Translations under genes and position numbers: made by a program
Notes under the pieces: model-generated
The model's database searches: none
Told to the model about the DNA's origin: nothing
What the model saw: only the letters and a program-made list of their open reading frames with translations
Shown: piece after piece, positions 45,027-53,872 of the stretch
Layout: each line of letters starts with the position of its first letter
Position numbering within the stretch: the first letter of the stretch is position 1
Source: Neoroseomonas alkaliterrae
GTDB taxonomy: Bacteria; Pseudomonadota; Alphaproteobacteria; Acetobacterales; Acetobacteraceae
DNA length: 64,000 nt
Reading direction: 5' to 3'
Assembly: GCF_014199195.1 (NCBI RefSeq)
Contig: NZ_JACIJE010000001.1
Coordinates: forward strand, 372,001 to 436,000

Positions 45027-46277
45027 ATGACACCGGCGACCCGCCAGGTGGTGTTCATCAACGCCGCCCATACCTTCACCCACTACTGCCTGCTGATCCT
45101 GGCGACCGCCGTGCTGGCCATGGTCACGCAGGAGCGCGAGCGCTTCGGGGCCGATTACGGGCCGATCCTGGCCCTCGGGACCGGCATGTTCGTCACCTAC
45201 GGTCTGGGCGCGCTGCCGATGGGATGGCTCGCGGACCGGCTGGGCCGGCGGGCGCTGATGGTGGCCTTCTTCCTCGGCACGGGCTTCTTCATGGCGGCGG
45301 CGGGGTTCATGGACAGCCCCTTCGGCATCGGCATCGCGCTCGGGCTGATGGGCTGCTTCGCGGCGATCTACCACCCGATCGGCACGGCCGTGCTGGTCGA
45401 GGCGGCGGGCGAGAGGGTTGGCCGCGCCATGGGGATCAACGGCGTCTTCGGCAATATCGGGGTGGCGACGGCGCCGGTCGTCACCGCCTTCATCGCCGCG
45501 AGCCTGGGCTGGCGCTGGGCCTTCATCATCCCCGGCGTGGCCTGCTTCCTGACCGGACTGCTCTATGCGCGCGAGCCGGATTTCGACGCGGTGAAGGCGG
45601 GCGGCGGCGCGCGGCCCTTCCCGGAGATCCCGCGCGCGCTGGTGCGGCGGGCGGTGTTCATCCTCCTCTCGATCGCCGCCGTCTCGGGGCTCGTGTTCAA
45701 CGCCTACACGCTGCTGATCCCGAAGCTGATGGAGGAGCGGCTGGCCGGGAGCCCGGACCTGCTGCCGGTGGTCGGGCTGCTGGCCTTCCTGGCGACGATC
45801 TGCGGCGGGGCGACGCAGTACACGGTGGGGCGGATGATCGATTCCCGCACCCTGAAGCGCGTCTTCATGCCGCTCGGCATCGCGGTGGTGCCGGGGATGC
45901 TCGCGCTCTCCTTCCTCGATGGCTGGCTGGTGCTGCCGGTGGCGGGGCTGGTCGCGGCCTGCGTCTTCGGCCAGGTGACGGTGAACGAGACGATGACGGC
46001 GCGCTACGTCGCGCCGGCGCTGCGGGCCAAGCTCTATTCGATCCGCTTCACGGTGGGCTTCCTGGGGGCGGCGATCGCCTCCCCGCTCATCGCCTTCCTG
46101 CACGAGGCGACGGGCTCGCTCGCGGTCGCGATGGTGGTGCTGGCGGGGGTGGCGATGGTGACGCTGGTCTGCGCATTCGCCTTCCCCGACCGCGAGGAGG
46201 AGCTGAAGCCCGAACTCTGGGCCCGCGCGCCGGAATTCGCGCGCGAGCGGGCGGGGCTGGCGCAGCCGGCGGAGTGA
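45027..46277 (+). CDS. Major facilitator superfamily transporter
   Basis: The 416-residue protein has about 12 membrane helices. The loop 2-3 motif is GWLADRLGRRALM and a second acidic/Gly block reads GINGVFGNIGVATAPVVTAF, typical of MFS efflux or metabolite carriers. The substrate is unknown. It shares a 58-base intergenic region with the divergent AraC regulator, which may control it. A GAGAGGA ribosome-binding site precedes the ATG. Confidence 0.88.
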   Translation: MTPATRQVVFINAAHTFTHYCLLILATAVLAMVTQERERFGADYGPILALGTGMFVTYGLGALPMGWLADRLGRRALMVAFFLGTGFFMAAAGFMDSPFGIGIALGLMGCFAAIYHPIGTAVLVEAAGERVGRAMGINGVFGNIGVATAPVVTAFIAASLGWRWAFIIPGVACFLTGLLYAREPDFDAVKAGGGARPFPEIPRALVRRAVFILLSIAAVSGLVFNAYTLLIPKLMEERLAGSPDLLPVVGLLAFLATICGGATQYTVGRMIDSRTLKRVFMPLGIAVVPGMLALSFLDGWLVLPVAGLVAACVFGQVTVNETMTARYVAPALRAKLYSIRFTVGFLGAAIASPLIAFLHEATGSLAVAMVVLAGVAMVTLVCAFAFPDREEELKPELWARAPEFARERAGLAQPAE

Positions 46278-46341
46278 TGCCCTGCGCCCCGGTCGCAAGC
46301 ACGGCGGCTTCGGCCGGTCGTGATGCGGCGGGGCTGCGCCC

Positions 46342-47316
46342 TCAGGGCAGAAGGACCGTGCTGCCGGTGGTCTTGCGCGCCTCGAGCGCGCGGTGCGCCT
46401 CCGCCGCGTCCTTCAGCGCGAAGGTCTGGTTCACGCGGATCTTGACCGCGCCGGAGGCGACCACCTCGAAGAGGTCGTTGGCGCGGGCGATCAGGTCCTC
46501 GCGCTTGGCGGTGTATGTCGCGAGGGTGGGGCGCGTGACGTAGAGCGAGCCCTTGGCGGCGAGGATGCCGAGATCCGGAATGGCGACCGGCCCCGAGGCA
46601 TTGCCGTAGGAGACCATCATCCCGAAGGGCGCGAGGCAGTCGAGGGAGAGGTTGAAGGTGTCGCGGCCGACGCTGTCGAAGACCACGGGCAGCATGGCGC
46701 CGCCGGTGATCTCCTTGACGCGGGCGGGGATGTCCTCGCTGGTGAGCAGCACATGGGCGGCGCCGTGCTCGCGGGCGAGGGCGGCCTTCGCCTCGGTGCT
46801 CACCACGCCGATGACCGTCACGCCGAGGTGCTTCAGCCACTGGCACATGATGAGCCCGACGCCGCCGGCGGCGGCGTGGACCAGCACGGTCTGGCCCGCC
46901 TGGACGGGATAGCATTTGCGGATGAGGAAGGCGGCGGTCATGCCCTGGAGCATCATCGCCGCGCCCTGCTCGAAGCTGATGGCCTCGGGCAGCTTCACCA
47001 GGCGGTCGGCCTTGATGCAGCGGGCCTCGGCATAGGCGCCGATGGGGGCGGTGGCATAGGCGACACGGTCCCCGGGCGCGACCTCGGTGACGCCCTCGCC
47101 CACGGCCTCGACCACGCCGGCGCCTTCCATGCCGATGATCGCGGGAAGGGAGGGGGCCTTGTAGAGGCCGGTGCGGAAATAGACGTCGATGAAGTTCAGG
47201 CCGACCGCCTTGTGGCGCACCAGCGCCTCGCCGGGCTTGGGCGCGGGGAGGGGGATCTCCTCCCACACCAGTTTCTCGGGGCCGCCGGTTTCGTGGATGC
47301 GGATGGCATGGGTCAT
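46342..47316 (-). CDS. qor: Quinone oxidoreductase (NADPH, zinc-independent MDR family)
   Basis: The 324-residue protein is a medium-chain dehydrogenase/reductase of the quinone-reductase branch: GLNFIDVYFRTGLYKAPSLP, PAIIGMEGAGVVEAVG, VHAAAGGVGLIMCQWLKHLG (NADPH-binding loop) and a C-terminal AEAHRALEARKTTGSTVLLP. Structural zinc cysteines of alcohol dehydrogenases are absent. It reduces quinones or enones in the cytoplasm. Its start overlaps the ogt stop by 4 bases, so the two are co-translated. Confidence 0.93.
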   Translation of the reverse strand: MTHAIRIHETGGPEKLVWEEIPLPAPKPGEALVRHKAVGLNFIDVYFRTGLYKAPSLPAIIGMEGAGVVEAVGEGVTEVAPGDRVAYATAPIGAYAEARCIKADRLVKLPEAISFEQGAAMMLQGMTAAFLIRKCYPVQAGQTVLVHAAAGGVGLIMCQWLKHLGVTVIGVVSTEAKAALAREHGAAHVLLTSEDIPARVKEITGGAMLPVVFDSVGRDTFNLSLDCLAPFGMMVSYGNASGPVAIPDLGILAAKGSLYVTRPTLATYTAKREDLIARANDLFEVVASGAVKIRVNQTFALKDAAEAHRALEARKTTGSTVLLP

Positions 47317-47825
47317 CTGGCGCGGTTCCGTGGCTGGGCCCCCGGCAGGGCGGCCGTGAACAGGGTTGGGACCGCGGGCGCGGTGCGCTCGTGGTCCAGG
47401 AGGAAGCGCTTGGTAGCCTCTCCCTCGCCGCCCGAATAGCCGCCGAGCGAGCCGTCGGCCGCGACGACCCTGTGGCAGGGGATCAGGATCGGGATGGGGT
47501 TGGCGCCATTCGCCTGGCCGATGGCGCGGGCCGCGCGGCAGCCGACGGCGCGGGCGACCTCGGCATAGGAGCGGGTCTCGCCGTGGGGGATGGCGCGCAG
47601 CGCCTCCCACACGCGGCGCTGGAAGGGCGTGCCGTGCGGAGCAAGGGGCAGGTCGAAGGCGGTGCGGGTGCCGTCGAAATAATCCTGCAGCTGGTCGCGG
47701 GCGCGGCGCAGCAGCGTCGTCTCGGTCTGGTCGCGGCCGCGGCCCCAGTCGAGCGCGACGATGGCGCCGTCCTCCTCCGAGACGGTGATCTCGCCGAGCG
47801 GCGTCAGGAGGGAGAGCTGGGGCAT
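47313..47825 (-). CDS. ogt: Methylated-DNA-[protein]-cysteine S-methyltransferase
   Basis: The protein repairs O6-alkylguanine by suicidal transfer to its own cysteine. The 170-residue product has the DNA-binding helix SYAEVARAVGCRAARAIGQA with the Arg finger, and the active-site motif PIPILIPCHRVV with C117, followed by GGYSGGEGEATKRFLLDHE. Its length fits Ogt rather than the two-domain Ada. Its stop overlaps the qor start, making an ogt-qor operon. Confidence 0.94.
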   Translation of the reverse strand: MPQLSLLTPLGEITVSEEDGAIVALDWGRGRDQTETTLLRRARDQLQDYFDGTRTAFDLPLAPHGTPFQRRVWEALRAIPHGETRSYAEVARAVGCRAARAIGQANGANPIPILIPCHRVVAADGSLGGYSGGEGEATKRFLLDHERTAPAVPTLFTAALPGAQPRNRAR

Positions 47826-47947
47826 GGGTCCTCGCGGCGGGCAGTGAGACCCCGGGCGGGGCGGCCGTCAAGCGTGGCGGGCCGGCGCGGCTTGGAGCGG
47901 GCAGGCGGGAGGGCTACATCGGCGCCACATCCCCGGAGGCCGAAAGC

Positions 47948-48301
47948 GTGACGCATCAGGACCCGCCGCTCTTCTACACGGCGCATCTCTTCGTCTGCAC
48001 CAACCGCCGCCCGGATGACCACCGGCGCGGCTCCTGCGCGGCGCGCGGGTCGGAGCGCCTGCGCGACTACATGAAGGCGCGGGCCAAGGAACTCGGCATC
48101 CCGAACATTCGCGTCAATGCGGCCGGCTGCCTCGACCGCTGCGAGTTCGGCCCGGCGCTCGTGATCTATCCCGAGGGCGTGTGGTACCGGCCGACCAGCG
48201 TCGAGGATGTGGAGGAGATCCTCCAGGTCCATGTGATCGGCGGCGGGCGCGTCGCGCGGCTGATGCTGACGGAGAAGGACGTGCCCCCGCCGAAGGGGTG
48301 A
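47948..48301 (+). CDS. Thioredoxin-like [2Fe-2S] ferredoxin-domain protein
   Basis: The 117-residue protein has four cysteines in the thioredoxin-like 2Fe-2S pattern: C17 (LFVCTNRR), C30 (GSCAARGS), and C61 and C65 (AAGCLDRCEFGP). Similar stand-alone domains occur as electron carriers and in NuoE-like subunits. The partner is unknown. The start is a GTG at 47948; the stop is followed at once by a parS-like site and mnmE. Confidence 0.87.
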   Translation: MTHQDPPLFYTAHLFVCTNRRPDDHRRGSCAARGSERLRDYMKARAKELGIPNIRVNAAGCLDRCEFGPALVIYPEGVWYRPTSVEDVEEILQVHVIGGGRVARLMLTEKDVPPPKG

Positions 48302-48317
48302 TGTTCCACGTGAAACA
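48302..48317. other. parS-like centromere site (copy 1)
   Basis: TGTTCCACGTGAAACA differs at one base from the perfect palindrome TGTTTCACGTGAAACA bound by chromosomal ParB. It begins one base after the end of the ferredoxin-domain gene, 15 bases ahead of mnmE, about 4.7 kb before parB and about 7 kb from the candidate origin. Confidence 0.85.
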
Positions 48318-48332
48318 CCCGCGGGTGGGCTG

Positions 48333-49649
48333 ATGGCGGCAACCGACACCATCTTCGCCCTGGCGAGCGGGGCCGGCCGGGCGGCGGTCGCGGTGATGCG
48401 GCTGAGCGGGCCTGCTTCCGGACCGATCCTGGCCGGGATCGCGGGCGGGCTGCCGCCCCCGCGACGCGCAAGCCTGCGCCGCCTGCGCGATGCGGAGGGC
48501 GCAACCCTCGACCGGGCGCTGGTGCTCTGGTTTCCCGGCCCCGGCTCCTACACCGGGGAGGACGGCGCCGAACTGCATCTGCACGGCGGCCCGGCCGTGG
48601 TGGCTGCTGTGGCCAGTGCGCTGGCCGCGCTCGGCGCCCGGCCCGCCGAGCCCGGGGAGTTCACCCGCCGCGCCTTCCTCAATGGCCAGCTGGACCTGAC
48701 GGCGGCGGAGGGCATCGCCGACCTCATCGCGGCGGAGACCGAGGCGCAGCGGCGCCAGGCGCTGCGCCAGGCGGATGGGGCGCTCGCGCGGCTGCACGAC
48801 GAATGGGCCGGGCGTCTGGCCCGCCTGCTGGCCCATCAGGAGGCCGCGATCGAGTTCGCCGAGGACGGCCTGCCGACCGATCTCGACGCCCGGGCACGGG
48901 CGGGGGCCGCAGCGCTGCGCAGCGAGATCACGGCGCATCTCGCCGACGGGCGCAAAGGGGAGCGGCTCCGCGAGGGGCTCCTGGTCGCCATCCTGGGCGC
49001 GCCGAATGCCGGCAAGTCCTCCCTGCTCAATGCCCTTGCGGGACGGGAGGCGGCGATCGTCTCCGCCCGCGCCGGCACGACCCGGGATGTTGTGGAGGTG
49101 CGCCTGGTGCTGGGCGGCGTGCCGGTGACGCTCGCGGACACGGCCGGCCTGCGCGAGGCCGCCGACGAGATCGAGCAGGAGGGGATCCGCCGCGCGCGCC
49201 GCCGGGCGGAGGAGGCGGATCTGGTGCTCGCCGTCTTCGCCGCGGATGTGGCGCCCGATGCCGTGACGCTGGACTGGGTGGCGCGCGGGGCGGTGCCGGT
49301 GGCGAGCAAGGTCGATCTGGCACCTGCGCCCGCGGCCATCGGCGGCACCGCGCCCTTGCCCGTCTCCGCGCTGACCGGGGCGGGGCTCGACGCGTTGCGC
49401 GCGCGCCTCGCCGAGGAGGCCGCGCGCCTTGCCGGCAGCGGCGATGCCGCCCTGCTGACCCGCCCGCGCCACCGCGCCGCCTTGTCCGAAACGGTCGCCT
49501 GGCTCGAGGAGGCCGAAAGCGCCCCCCTGCCGGAACTGGCCTCCGAGGCCCTGCGCGCCGCCCTGCGCGCCCTGGGCCGCCTGACCGGGCGCGTGGGCGT
49601 GGAGGATCTGCTGGACATCGTCTTCCGCGACTTCTGCATCGGCAAATAG
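48333..49649 (+). CDS. mnmE: tRNA uridine-5-carboxymethylaminomethyl GTPase MnmE (TrmE)
   Basis: MnmE with MnmG modifies the wobble uridine of certain tRNAs. The 438-residue protein has the N-terminal formyl-THF-binding region (GPGSYTGEDGAELHLHGGP, about 69-87), the G domain with P-loop GAPNAGKS (222-229) and DTAGLREAADEIEQ, and the C-terminal FCIGK whose Cys is needed for catalysis. It is shorter than the E. coli protein (454) but in normal range. It begins a mnmE-mnmG-rsmG-parA-parB run. Confidence 0.95.
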   Translation: MAATDTIFALASGAGRAAVAVMRLSGPASGPILAGIAGGLPPPRRASLRRLRDAEGATLDRALVLWFPGPGSYTGEDGAELHLHGGPAVVAAVASALAALGARPAEPGEFTRRAFLNGQLDLTAAEGIADLIAAETEAQRRQALRQADGALARLHDEWAGRLARLLAHQEAAIEFAEDGLPTDLDARARAGAAALRSEITAHLADGRKGERLREGLLVAILGAPNAGKSSLLNALAGREAAIVSARAGTTRDVVEVRLVLGGVPVTLADTAGLREAADEIEQEGIRRARRRAEEADLVLAVFAADVAPDAVTLDWVARGAVPVASKVDLAPAPAAIGGTAPLPVSALTGAGLDALRARLAEEAARLAGSGDAALLTRPRHRAALSETVAWLEEAESAPLPELASEALRAALRALGRLTGRVGVEDLLDIVFRDFCIGK

Positions 49650-49696
49650 GCCCCGGCCTCGGTCAAGGGCGCAAGGCCGAAGAAGAGAGGGGGAAC

Positions 49697-49717
49697 GGGG
49701 GAGGTGAACCTCCCCCG
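49697..49717. terminator. Hairpin between mnmE and mnmG
   Basis: GGGGGAGG, a TGAA loop and CCTCCCCC form an eight-pair stem about 50 bases after mnmE and about 30 bases before mnmG. Without a T-run it may be an attenuating or transcript-processing structure; position is accurate to about one base. Confidence 0.4.
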
Positions 49718-49745
49718 CGCAACCCTGCTGACGTATATGCGGCCC

Positions 49746-51614
49746 ATGACCGGAAGCTTCGATGTGATCGTGATCGGCGGCGGCCATGCCGGCTGCGAGG
49801 CGGCGGCCGCGGCGGCGCGCTGCGGCGCGCGCACGCTGCTGCTGACCCAGCGGATCGAGACGATCGGCGAGATGTCCTGCAACCCGGCGATCGGCGGCGT
49901 CGGCAAGGGCCATCTGGTGCGCGAGGTGGATGCGCTGGACGGCATCATGGCCCGCGCGGCGGATGCCGCGGCGATCCATGTGAAGGTGCTCAACCGCTCG
50001 AAGGGGCCGGCGGTGCGGGGGCCGCGGGCGCAGGCCGATCGCCGCCTCTACCGTGCCGCGGTGCAGGGCCTGTTGCGGGCGCAGCCGGGGCTCACGATCC
50101 TTGCCGGGACGGCCGAGGACATCGAGATCGGCCCGGACGGCGCCGTGGCTGCGGTGCGGACCGGGGATGGGCGGCGCCTCGCCTGCGGCGCGGCAGTCGT
50201 CACGACCGGCACCTTCCTGCGCGGGGAGATCCATGTCGGGCGCCGCAGGATTCCTGCCGGGCGGGTGGGCGACGAGCCCGCCATCGGCCTCGCCCAGGCC
50301 TTCGAGCGCCTGGGCCTTCCGCTCGCGCGGCTGAAGACCGGCACGCCGCCGCGCCTTGACGGGCGGACCATCGACTGGGATGCCGTCGAGCACCAGCCCG
50401 GCGACGACCCGCCGGAGCCCTTGTCCTGGCTCACGGACCGCATCGCCAACCGCCAGGTGGTCTGCGGGATCACCGCGACCACGCCGGCGACCCATGCCCT
50501 GATCCGGGAGAATCTCTCGGAGAGCGCCGTCTATGGCGGGCGCATCCAGGGTGCTGGGCCACGCTACTGCCCCTCGATCGAGGACAAGGTGGTGCGTTTC
50601 GCCGAGCGGGAACGCCACCAGGTGTTCCTCGAACCCGAGGGCCTCGACGACGACACGGTCTATCCGAACGGCGTCTCCACCAGCCTGCCGGAGGCGGTCC
50701 AGGCGGCGATGATCGCCTCGATCCCGGGCCTCGAGCGCGCGCGCATCCTCCGCCCCGGCTACGCGATCGAATACGACCATGTGGACCCGCGGGCGCTCGG
50801 CCCCTCGCTCGAGGTCCGGTCCGTGCCGCGGCTGTTCCTCGCCGGGCAGATCAACGGGACGACCGGATACGAGGAGGCCGCGGCCCAGGGCCTCATGGCG
50901 GGGCTGAATGCGGCGCAGCGCGCCTCGGGCGGGCACCCCGACCGGGTGCTGACGCGGGGCGAGGCCTATATCGGCGTCCTGGTGGACGATCTGGTGCTGC
51001 AGGGCGTCACCGAGCCCTACCGGATGCTGACCGCGCGGGCCGAGCACCGGCTTCTGCTGCGCGCCGACAATGCCGGCCTGCGGCTGACGGAGCGCGGCAT
51101 GGCCTGGGGCTGCGTCGGTGCGGAGCGCGCGGCGCGGCACCGGACCTTCGCCTCCGCGCTGGCCGACGCCCTGGCCCGGGCGCGCGCCGAGGGCGCGACG
51201 CCGGCGGCGCTCGCGGCCTCGGGCATTGCGGTGAACCAGGACGGGCGGCGGCGAAGCCTGCTCGAGGTTCTCGCGCTTCCTGGCGTCAGGGCCGCCCAGG
51301 TGGATGCGGCCTTCCCCTGGCTGCGCGACCTCTCGCCCGGGCTGCGGACCCAGCTCGAGGCCGAGGCGCTCTACGCGCCCTATCTGCGGCGCCAGGAGGC
51401 GGAGATGCGCCTGCTCGAGCGGGAGGAGCGGACGCGCATTCCCGACGGGATGGACTTCTCGGGTGTGCCGGGGCTCTCCACGGAGATGCGCCAGCGCCTC
51501 GCCGCCGCCCGTCCGGCGACGCTCGGCGCAGCGGGGCGGCTGCCGGGTGTGACGCCCGCGGCCGTTGCGGCCCTGGCCGTGGCGCTCCGGCGGGCGGGCG
51601 CGTGTTCCACGTGA
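49746..51614 (+). CDS. mnmG: tRNA uridine-5-carboxymethylaminomethyl modification FAD enzyme MnmG (GidA)
   Basis: MnmG is the FAD-dependent partner of MnmE. From the ATG at 49746 it is 622 residues, the usual size, with the dinucleotide motif [10 protein letters not shown] (11-20), [48 protein letters not shown], the [14 protein letters not shown] block and [15 protein letters not shown]. An ATG nine bases earlier is also possible. Its last codons overlap rsmG by 13 bases, and this overlap contains a parS-like site. Confidence 0.95.
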   Translation: MTGSFDVIVIGGGHAGCEAAAAAARCGARTLLLTQRIETIGEMSCNPAIGGVGKGHLVREVDALDGIMARAADAAAIHVKVLNRSKGPAVRGPRAQADRRLYRAAVQGLLRAQPGLTILAGTAEDIEIGPDGAVAAVRTGDGRRLACGAAVVTTGTFLRGEIHVGRRRIPAGRVGDEPAIGLAQAFERLGLPLARLKTGTPPRLDGRTIDWDAVEHQPGDDPPEPLSWLTDRIANRQVVCGITATTPATHALIRENLSESAVYGGRIQGAGPRYCPSIEDKVVRFAERERHQVFLEPEGLDDDTVYPNGVSTSLPEAVQAAMIASIPGLERARILRPGYAIEYDHVDPRALGPSLEVRSVPRLFLAGQINGTTGYEEAAAQGLMAGLNAAQRASGGHPDRVLTRGEAYIGVLVDDLVLQGVTEPYRMLTARAEHRLLLRADNAGLRLTERGMAWGCVGAERAARHRTFASALADALARARAEGATPAALAASGIAVNQDGRRRSLLEVLALPGVRAAQVDAAFPWLRDLSPGLRTQLEAEALYAPYLRRQEAEMRLLEREERTRIPDGMDFSGVPGLSTEMRQRLAAARPATLGAAGRLPGVTPAAVAALAVALRRAGACST

Positions 51615-52219
51615 AACAGCCCATCCCGGCGCTGCCTCCCGACCCCGCGCGGGAGGCGCGGCTCGCAGCCTATCGGGACCTGCTGCTGCGCTGGAACGCG
51701 ACGATCAACCTTGTCGCCGCGCGAACCGTCGCCGAGCTCGAACGCCGCCACATCGCCGATTGCCTGCAACTGGTGCCCCTGGTCCCGGGCGCCGGGGCTA
51801 TTGCCGATCTCGGGTCCGGCGCGGGCCTGCCTGGCCTCGTCATCGCCGCCGCGCTCCCCGACCGGGCGGTGCATTTGGTGGAATCGGACCGCCGCAAGGC
51901 GGCCTTCCTCGTCGAGGCGGCGGCGACGCTCGGGCTCCGCCAGGTCACGGTGCATCCGCAGCGGATCGAGCGGGCGGCGCTGCCCCCCTGCGCGGCCATC
52001 ACGGCCCGGGCGCTGGCGCCGCTCGATCGCCTGCTCGCCTATGCCGCGCCGCATCTCGCGCCGGGGGGCGTCTGCCTGCTGCTCAAGGGCCGCGGCGCCG
52101 AGGAGGAGTTGACGATCGCCGCCGCACACTGGCACTTCACGGCGGAGCGGTTCACGAGCCGCACGGACACCGAGGCCACCATCCTTCGCCTGAGCGAGAT
52201 CCGCCGTGCCGGCCCATGA
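51602..52219 (+). CDS. rsmG: 16S rRNA (guanine-N7) methyltransferase RsmG (GidB)
   Basis: RsmG methylates N7 of G527 in 16S rRNA using AdoMet. The 205-residue protein has [20 protein letters not shown], the AdoMet-binding motif [29 protein letters not shown] and [15 protein letters not shown]. The GTG at 51602 places the usual N-terminus and lies one base before a parS-like site. Its end overlaps parA by 14 bases. Loss of this gene in other bacteria gives low-level streptomycin resistance. Confidence 0.94.
   Translation: MFHVKQPIPALPPDPAREARLAAYRDLLLRWNATINLVAARTVAELERRHIADCLQLVPLVPGAGAIADLGSGAGLPGLVIAAALPDRAVHLVESDRRKAAFLVEAAATLGLRQVTVHPQRIERAALPPCAAITARALAPLDRLLAYAAPHLAPGGVCLLLKGRGAEEELTIAAAHWHFTAERFTSRTDTEATILRLSEIRRAGP
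51603..51618. other. parS-like centromere site (copy 2), inside the mnmG/rsmG overlap
   Basis: TGTTCCACGTGAAACA is identical to copy 1. It covers the mnmG stop codon and codons 1-6 of rsmG, where it encodes the start of MFHVKQ. It is about 600 bases before parA and 1.4 kb before parB. Confidence 0.88.
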
Positions 52220-53018
52220 GCGCCCGTCCCTCCGCATCATCGCCCTGGCCAACCAGAAGGGCGGCGTCGGCAAGACCACGACCGCGATCAACCTCGGCAC
52301 CGCGCTGGCGGCGAAGCGCAAGGTGCTGCTTATCGACCTGGATCCGCAGGGCAATGCCTCGACCGGCCTCGGTCTGTCGCGCCAGGACCGCGGGGCGGGC
52401 TCCTATGCGCTGCTGACGGGCGAGAAGCCGCTCGCCGAACTTCTGCGGCCGACCCGCATCCCGGGCCTGACGCTGCTGCCCGCCGACCCGGACCTCGCCG
52501 GCGCCGAGATCGAGCTCGTCGGCCTCGAGAACCGCGAACGCCGCCTGCGCGACGCGCTCGATGCGCAATCGGCGGCGCTGGCCGGGACGGATGTCATCCT
52601 GATCGACTGCCCGCCCTCGCTCGGGCTGCTCACGCTCAACGCGCTGGTCGCGTCGCATTCGGTGCTGGTGCCGCTGCAGACCGAGTTCTTCGCCCTCGAG
52701 GGCGTCTCCCAGATCACGCGCACGGTGGACAGGGTGAAGCGCGCCCTCAACCCCACGCTCGAACTCGAAGGCATCGTGCTGACGATGTTCGACAAGCGCA
52801 ACAACCTCTCCGAACTCGTCGCTGCCGATGTGCGGGCCTTCTTCGGCGACAAGGTCTTCACCACCGTCATCCCGCGCAATGTCCGCATCAGCGAGGCGCC
52901 GTCGCATGGCCTGCCGGTCATCCTCTACGACCATCGCTCGGCCGGCGCGCAGGCCTATGTGGAACTCGCGGCCGAGGTGCTGAAGCGCGAACGCAAGGCG
53001 AGGAAATCGGCCGCATGA
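52206..53018 (+). CDS. parA: Chromosome partitioning ATPase ParA
   Basis: ParA is a deviant-Walker ATPase that moves ParB-parS complexes during chromosome segregation. The 270-residue protein has KGGVGKTTTAINLG (from 18) with the signature first Lys, LLIDLDPQGNASTGLG, ILIDCPPSLGLLTLNAL and VPLQTEFFALEG. A GTG start at 52206 is used because it precedes the conserved block by the usual short leader. The stop overlaps parB by 4 bases. Confidence 0.95.
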   Translation: MPAHERPSLRIIALANQKGGVGKTTTAINLGTALAAKRKVLLIDLDPQGNASTGLGLSRQDRGAGSYALLTGEKPLAELLRPTRIPGLTLLPADPDLAGAEIELVGLENRERRLRDALDAQSAALAGTDVILIDCPPSLGLLTLNALVASHSVLVPLQTEFFALEGVSQITRTVDRVKRALNPTLELEGIVLTMFDKRNNLSELVAADVRAFFGDKVFTTVIPRNVRISEAPSHGLPVILYDHRSAGAQAYVELAAEVLKRERKARKSAA

Positions 53019-53872
53019 AGAAGCCCGCGCGCCTTGGCATGGGGCTCTCCGCCCTGATGGGCGACAGCGCCGCGCCCGCCCCGACGCCCTCCGGCGCCCC
53101 GCGCAGCCTGCCCATCGAGGCGCTGGAGCCGAGCCCCTTCCAGGCGCGCAGCGCGCCGGACCCGGCCGCGCTCGCCGAGCTCGCGGCCTCGATCCAGGAA
53201 CACGGCATCCTGCAGCCCATCCTGGTGCGCCCCAAGCCCGGCGCGGCGGGGAGGTTCCAGATCCTCGGCGGCGAGCGCCGCTGGCGCGCGGCCCAGCAGG
53301 CGAGGCTGCACGAGGTGCCGGTCGTCATCCGCGACCTCGACGACCGCGCCGCCATGGCCGCCGGCCTGGTCGAGAACCTGCAGCGCGAGGACCTCAACGC
53401 GCTCGAGGAGGCCGAAGGCTATGCGCGCCTGATCAGCGAGTTCGGGCTCAAGCAGGACAGCCTCGGCCAGGTCGTCGGCAAGTCGCGCAGCCATGTCGCG
53501 AACACGCTGCGCCTGTTGAACCTGCCGCCGCGCGTGCGGGAGATGCTGCGCGGCGGCGCGCTCTCCGCCGGCCATGCCCGGGCGCTGCTCGGCGCGCAGG
53601 ATCCGGAGCGGCTGGCCGGGCTGGTCGTCGTGCGCGGGCTTTCGGTCCGCCAGACCGAGGCGCTGGCCGCGGCCGCCCCGCGCGACCCCGCCGCGCGCCG
53701 CGGCGCGAAGCGCGACGCCGACACCGCCGCGCTCGAGCGGCGGCTGACCGAACGGCTCGGGCTGAAGGTGGCCATCAAGGCGAGCGGCAAGGGCGGGCAG
53801 GTGACGATCACCTATCGCGACCTCGACCAGCTCGACGGCGTGCTGCGGCTGCTCGACCCGGACATGGCATAG
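53015..53872 (+). CDS. parB: Chromosome partitioning protein ParB
   Basis: ParB binds parS and spreads as a CTP-dependent clamp. The 285-residue protein opens with RLGMGLSALMGD, a ParA-stimulating leader, followed by SPFQARSAPDPAALAELAAS, the CTP-binding GERRWRAAQ (86-94) and ENLQREDLNALEEAEGY. The helix-turn-helix reads GQVVGKSRSHVANTLRLLNL and the rest is a C-terminal dimer domain. Both parS-like sites in the window lie upstream within 5 kb. Confidence 0.95.
   Translation: MKKPARLGMGLSALMGDSAAPAPTPSGAPRSLPIEALEPSPFQARSAPDPAALAELAASIQEHGILQPILVRPKPGAAGRFQILGGERRWRAAQQARLHEVPVVIRDLDDRAAMAAGLVENLQREDLNALEEAEGYARLISEFGLKQDSLGQVVGKSRSHVANTLRLLNLPPRVREMLRGGALSAGHARALLGAQDPERLAGLVVVRGLSVRQTEALAAAAPRDPAARRGAKRDADTAALERRLTERLGLKVAIKASGKGGQVTITYRDLDQLDGVLRLLDPDMA

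Noticed and set aside
49704-49745. An upstream GTG start for mnmG
   Set aside because: It lies in the stem of the mnmE-mnmG hairpin and would add 14 residues not expected before the conserved FAD-binding N-terminus.
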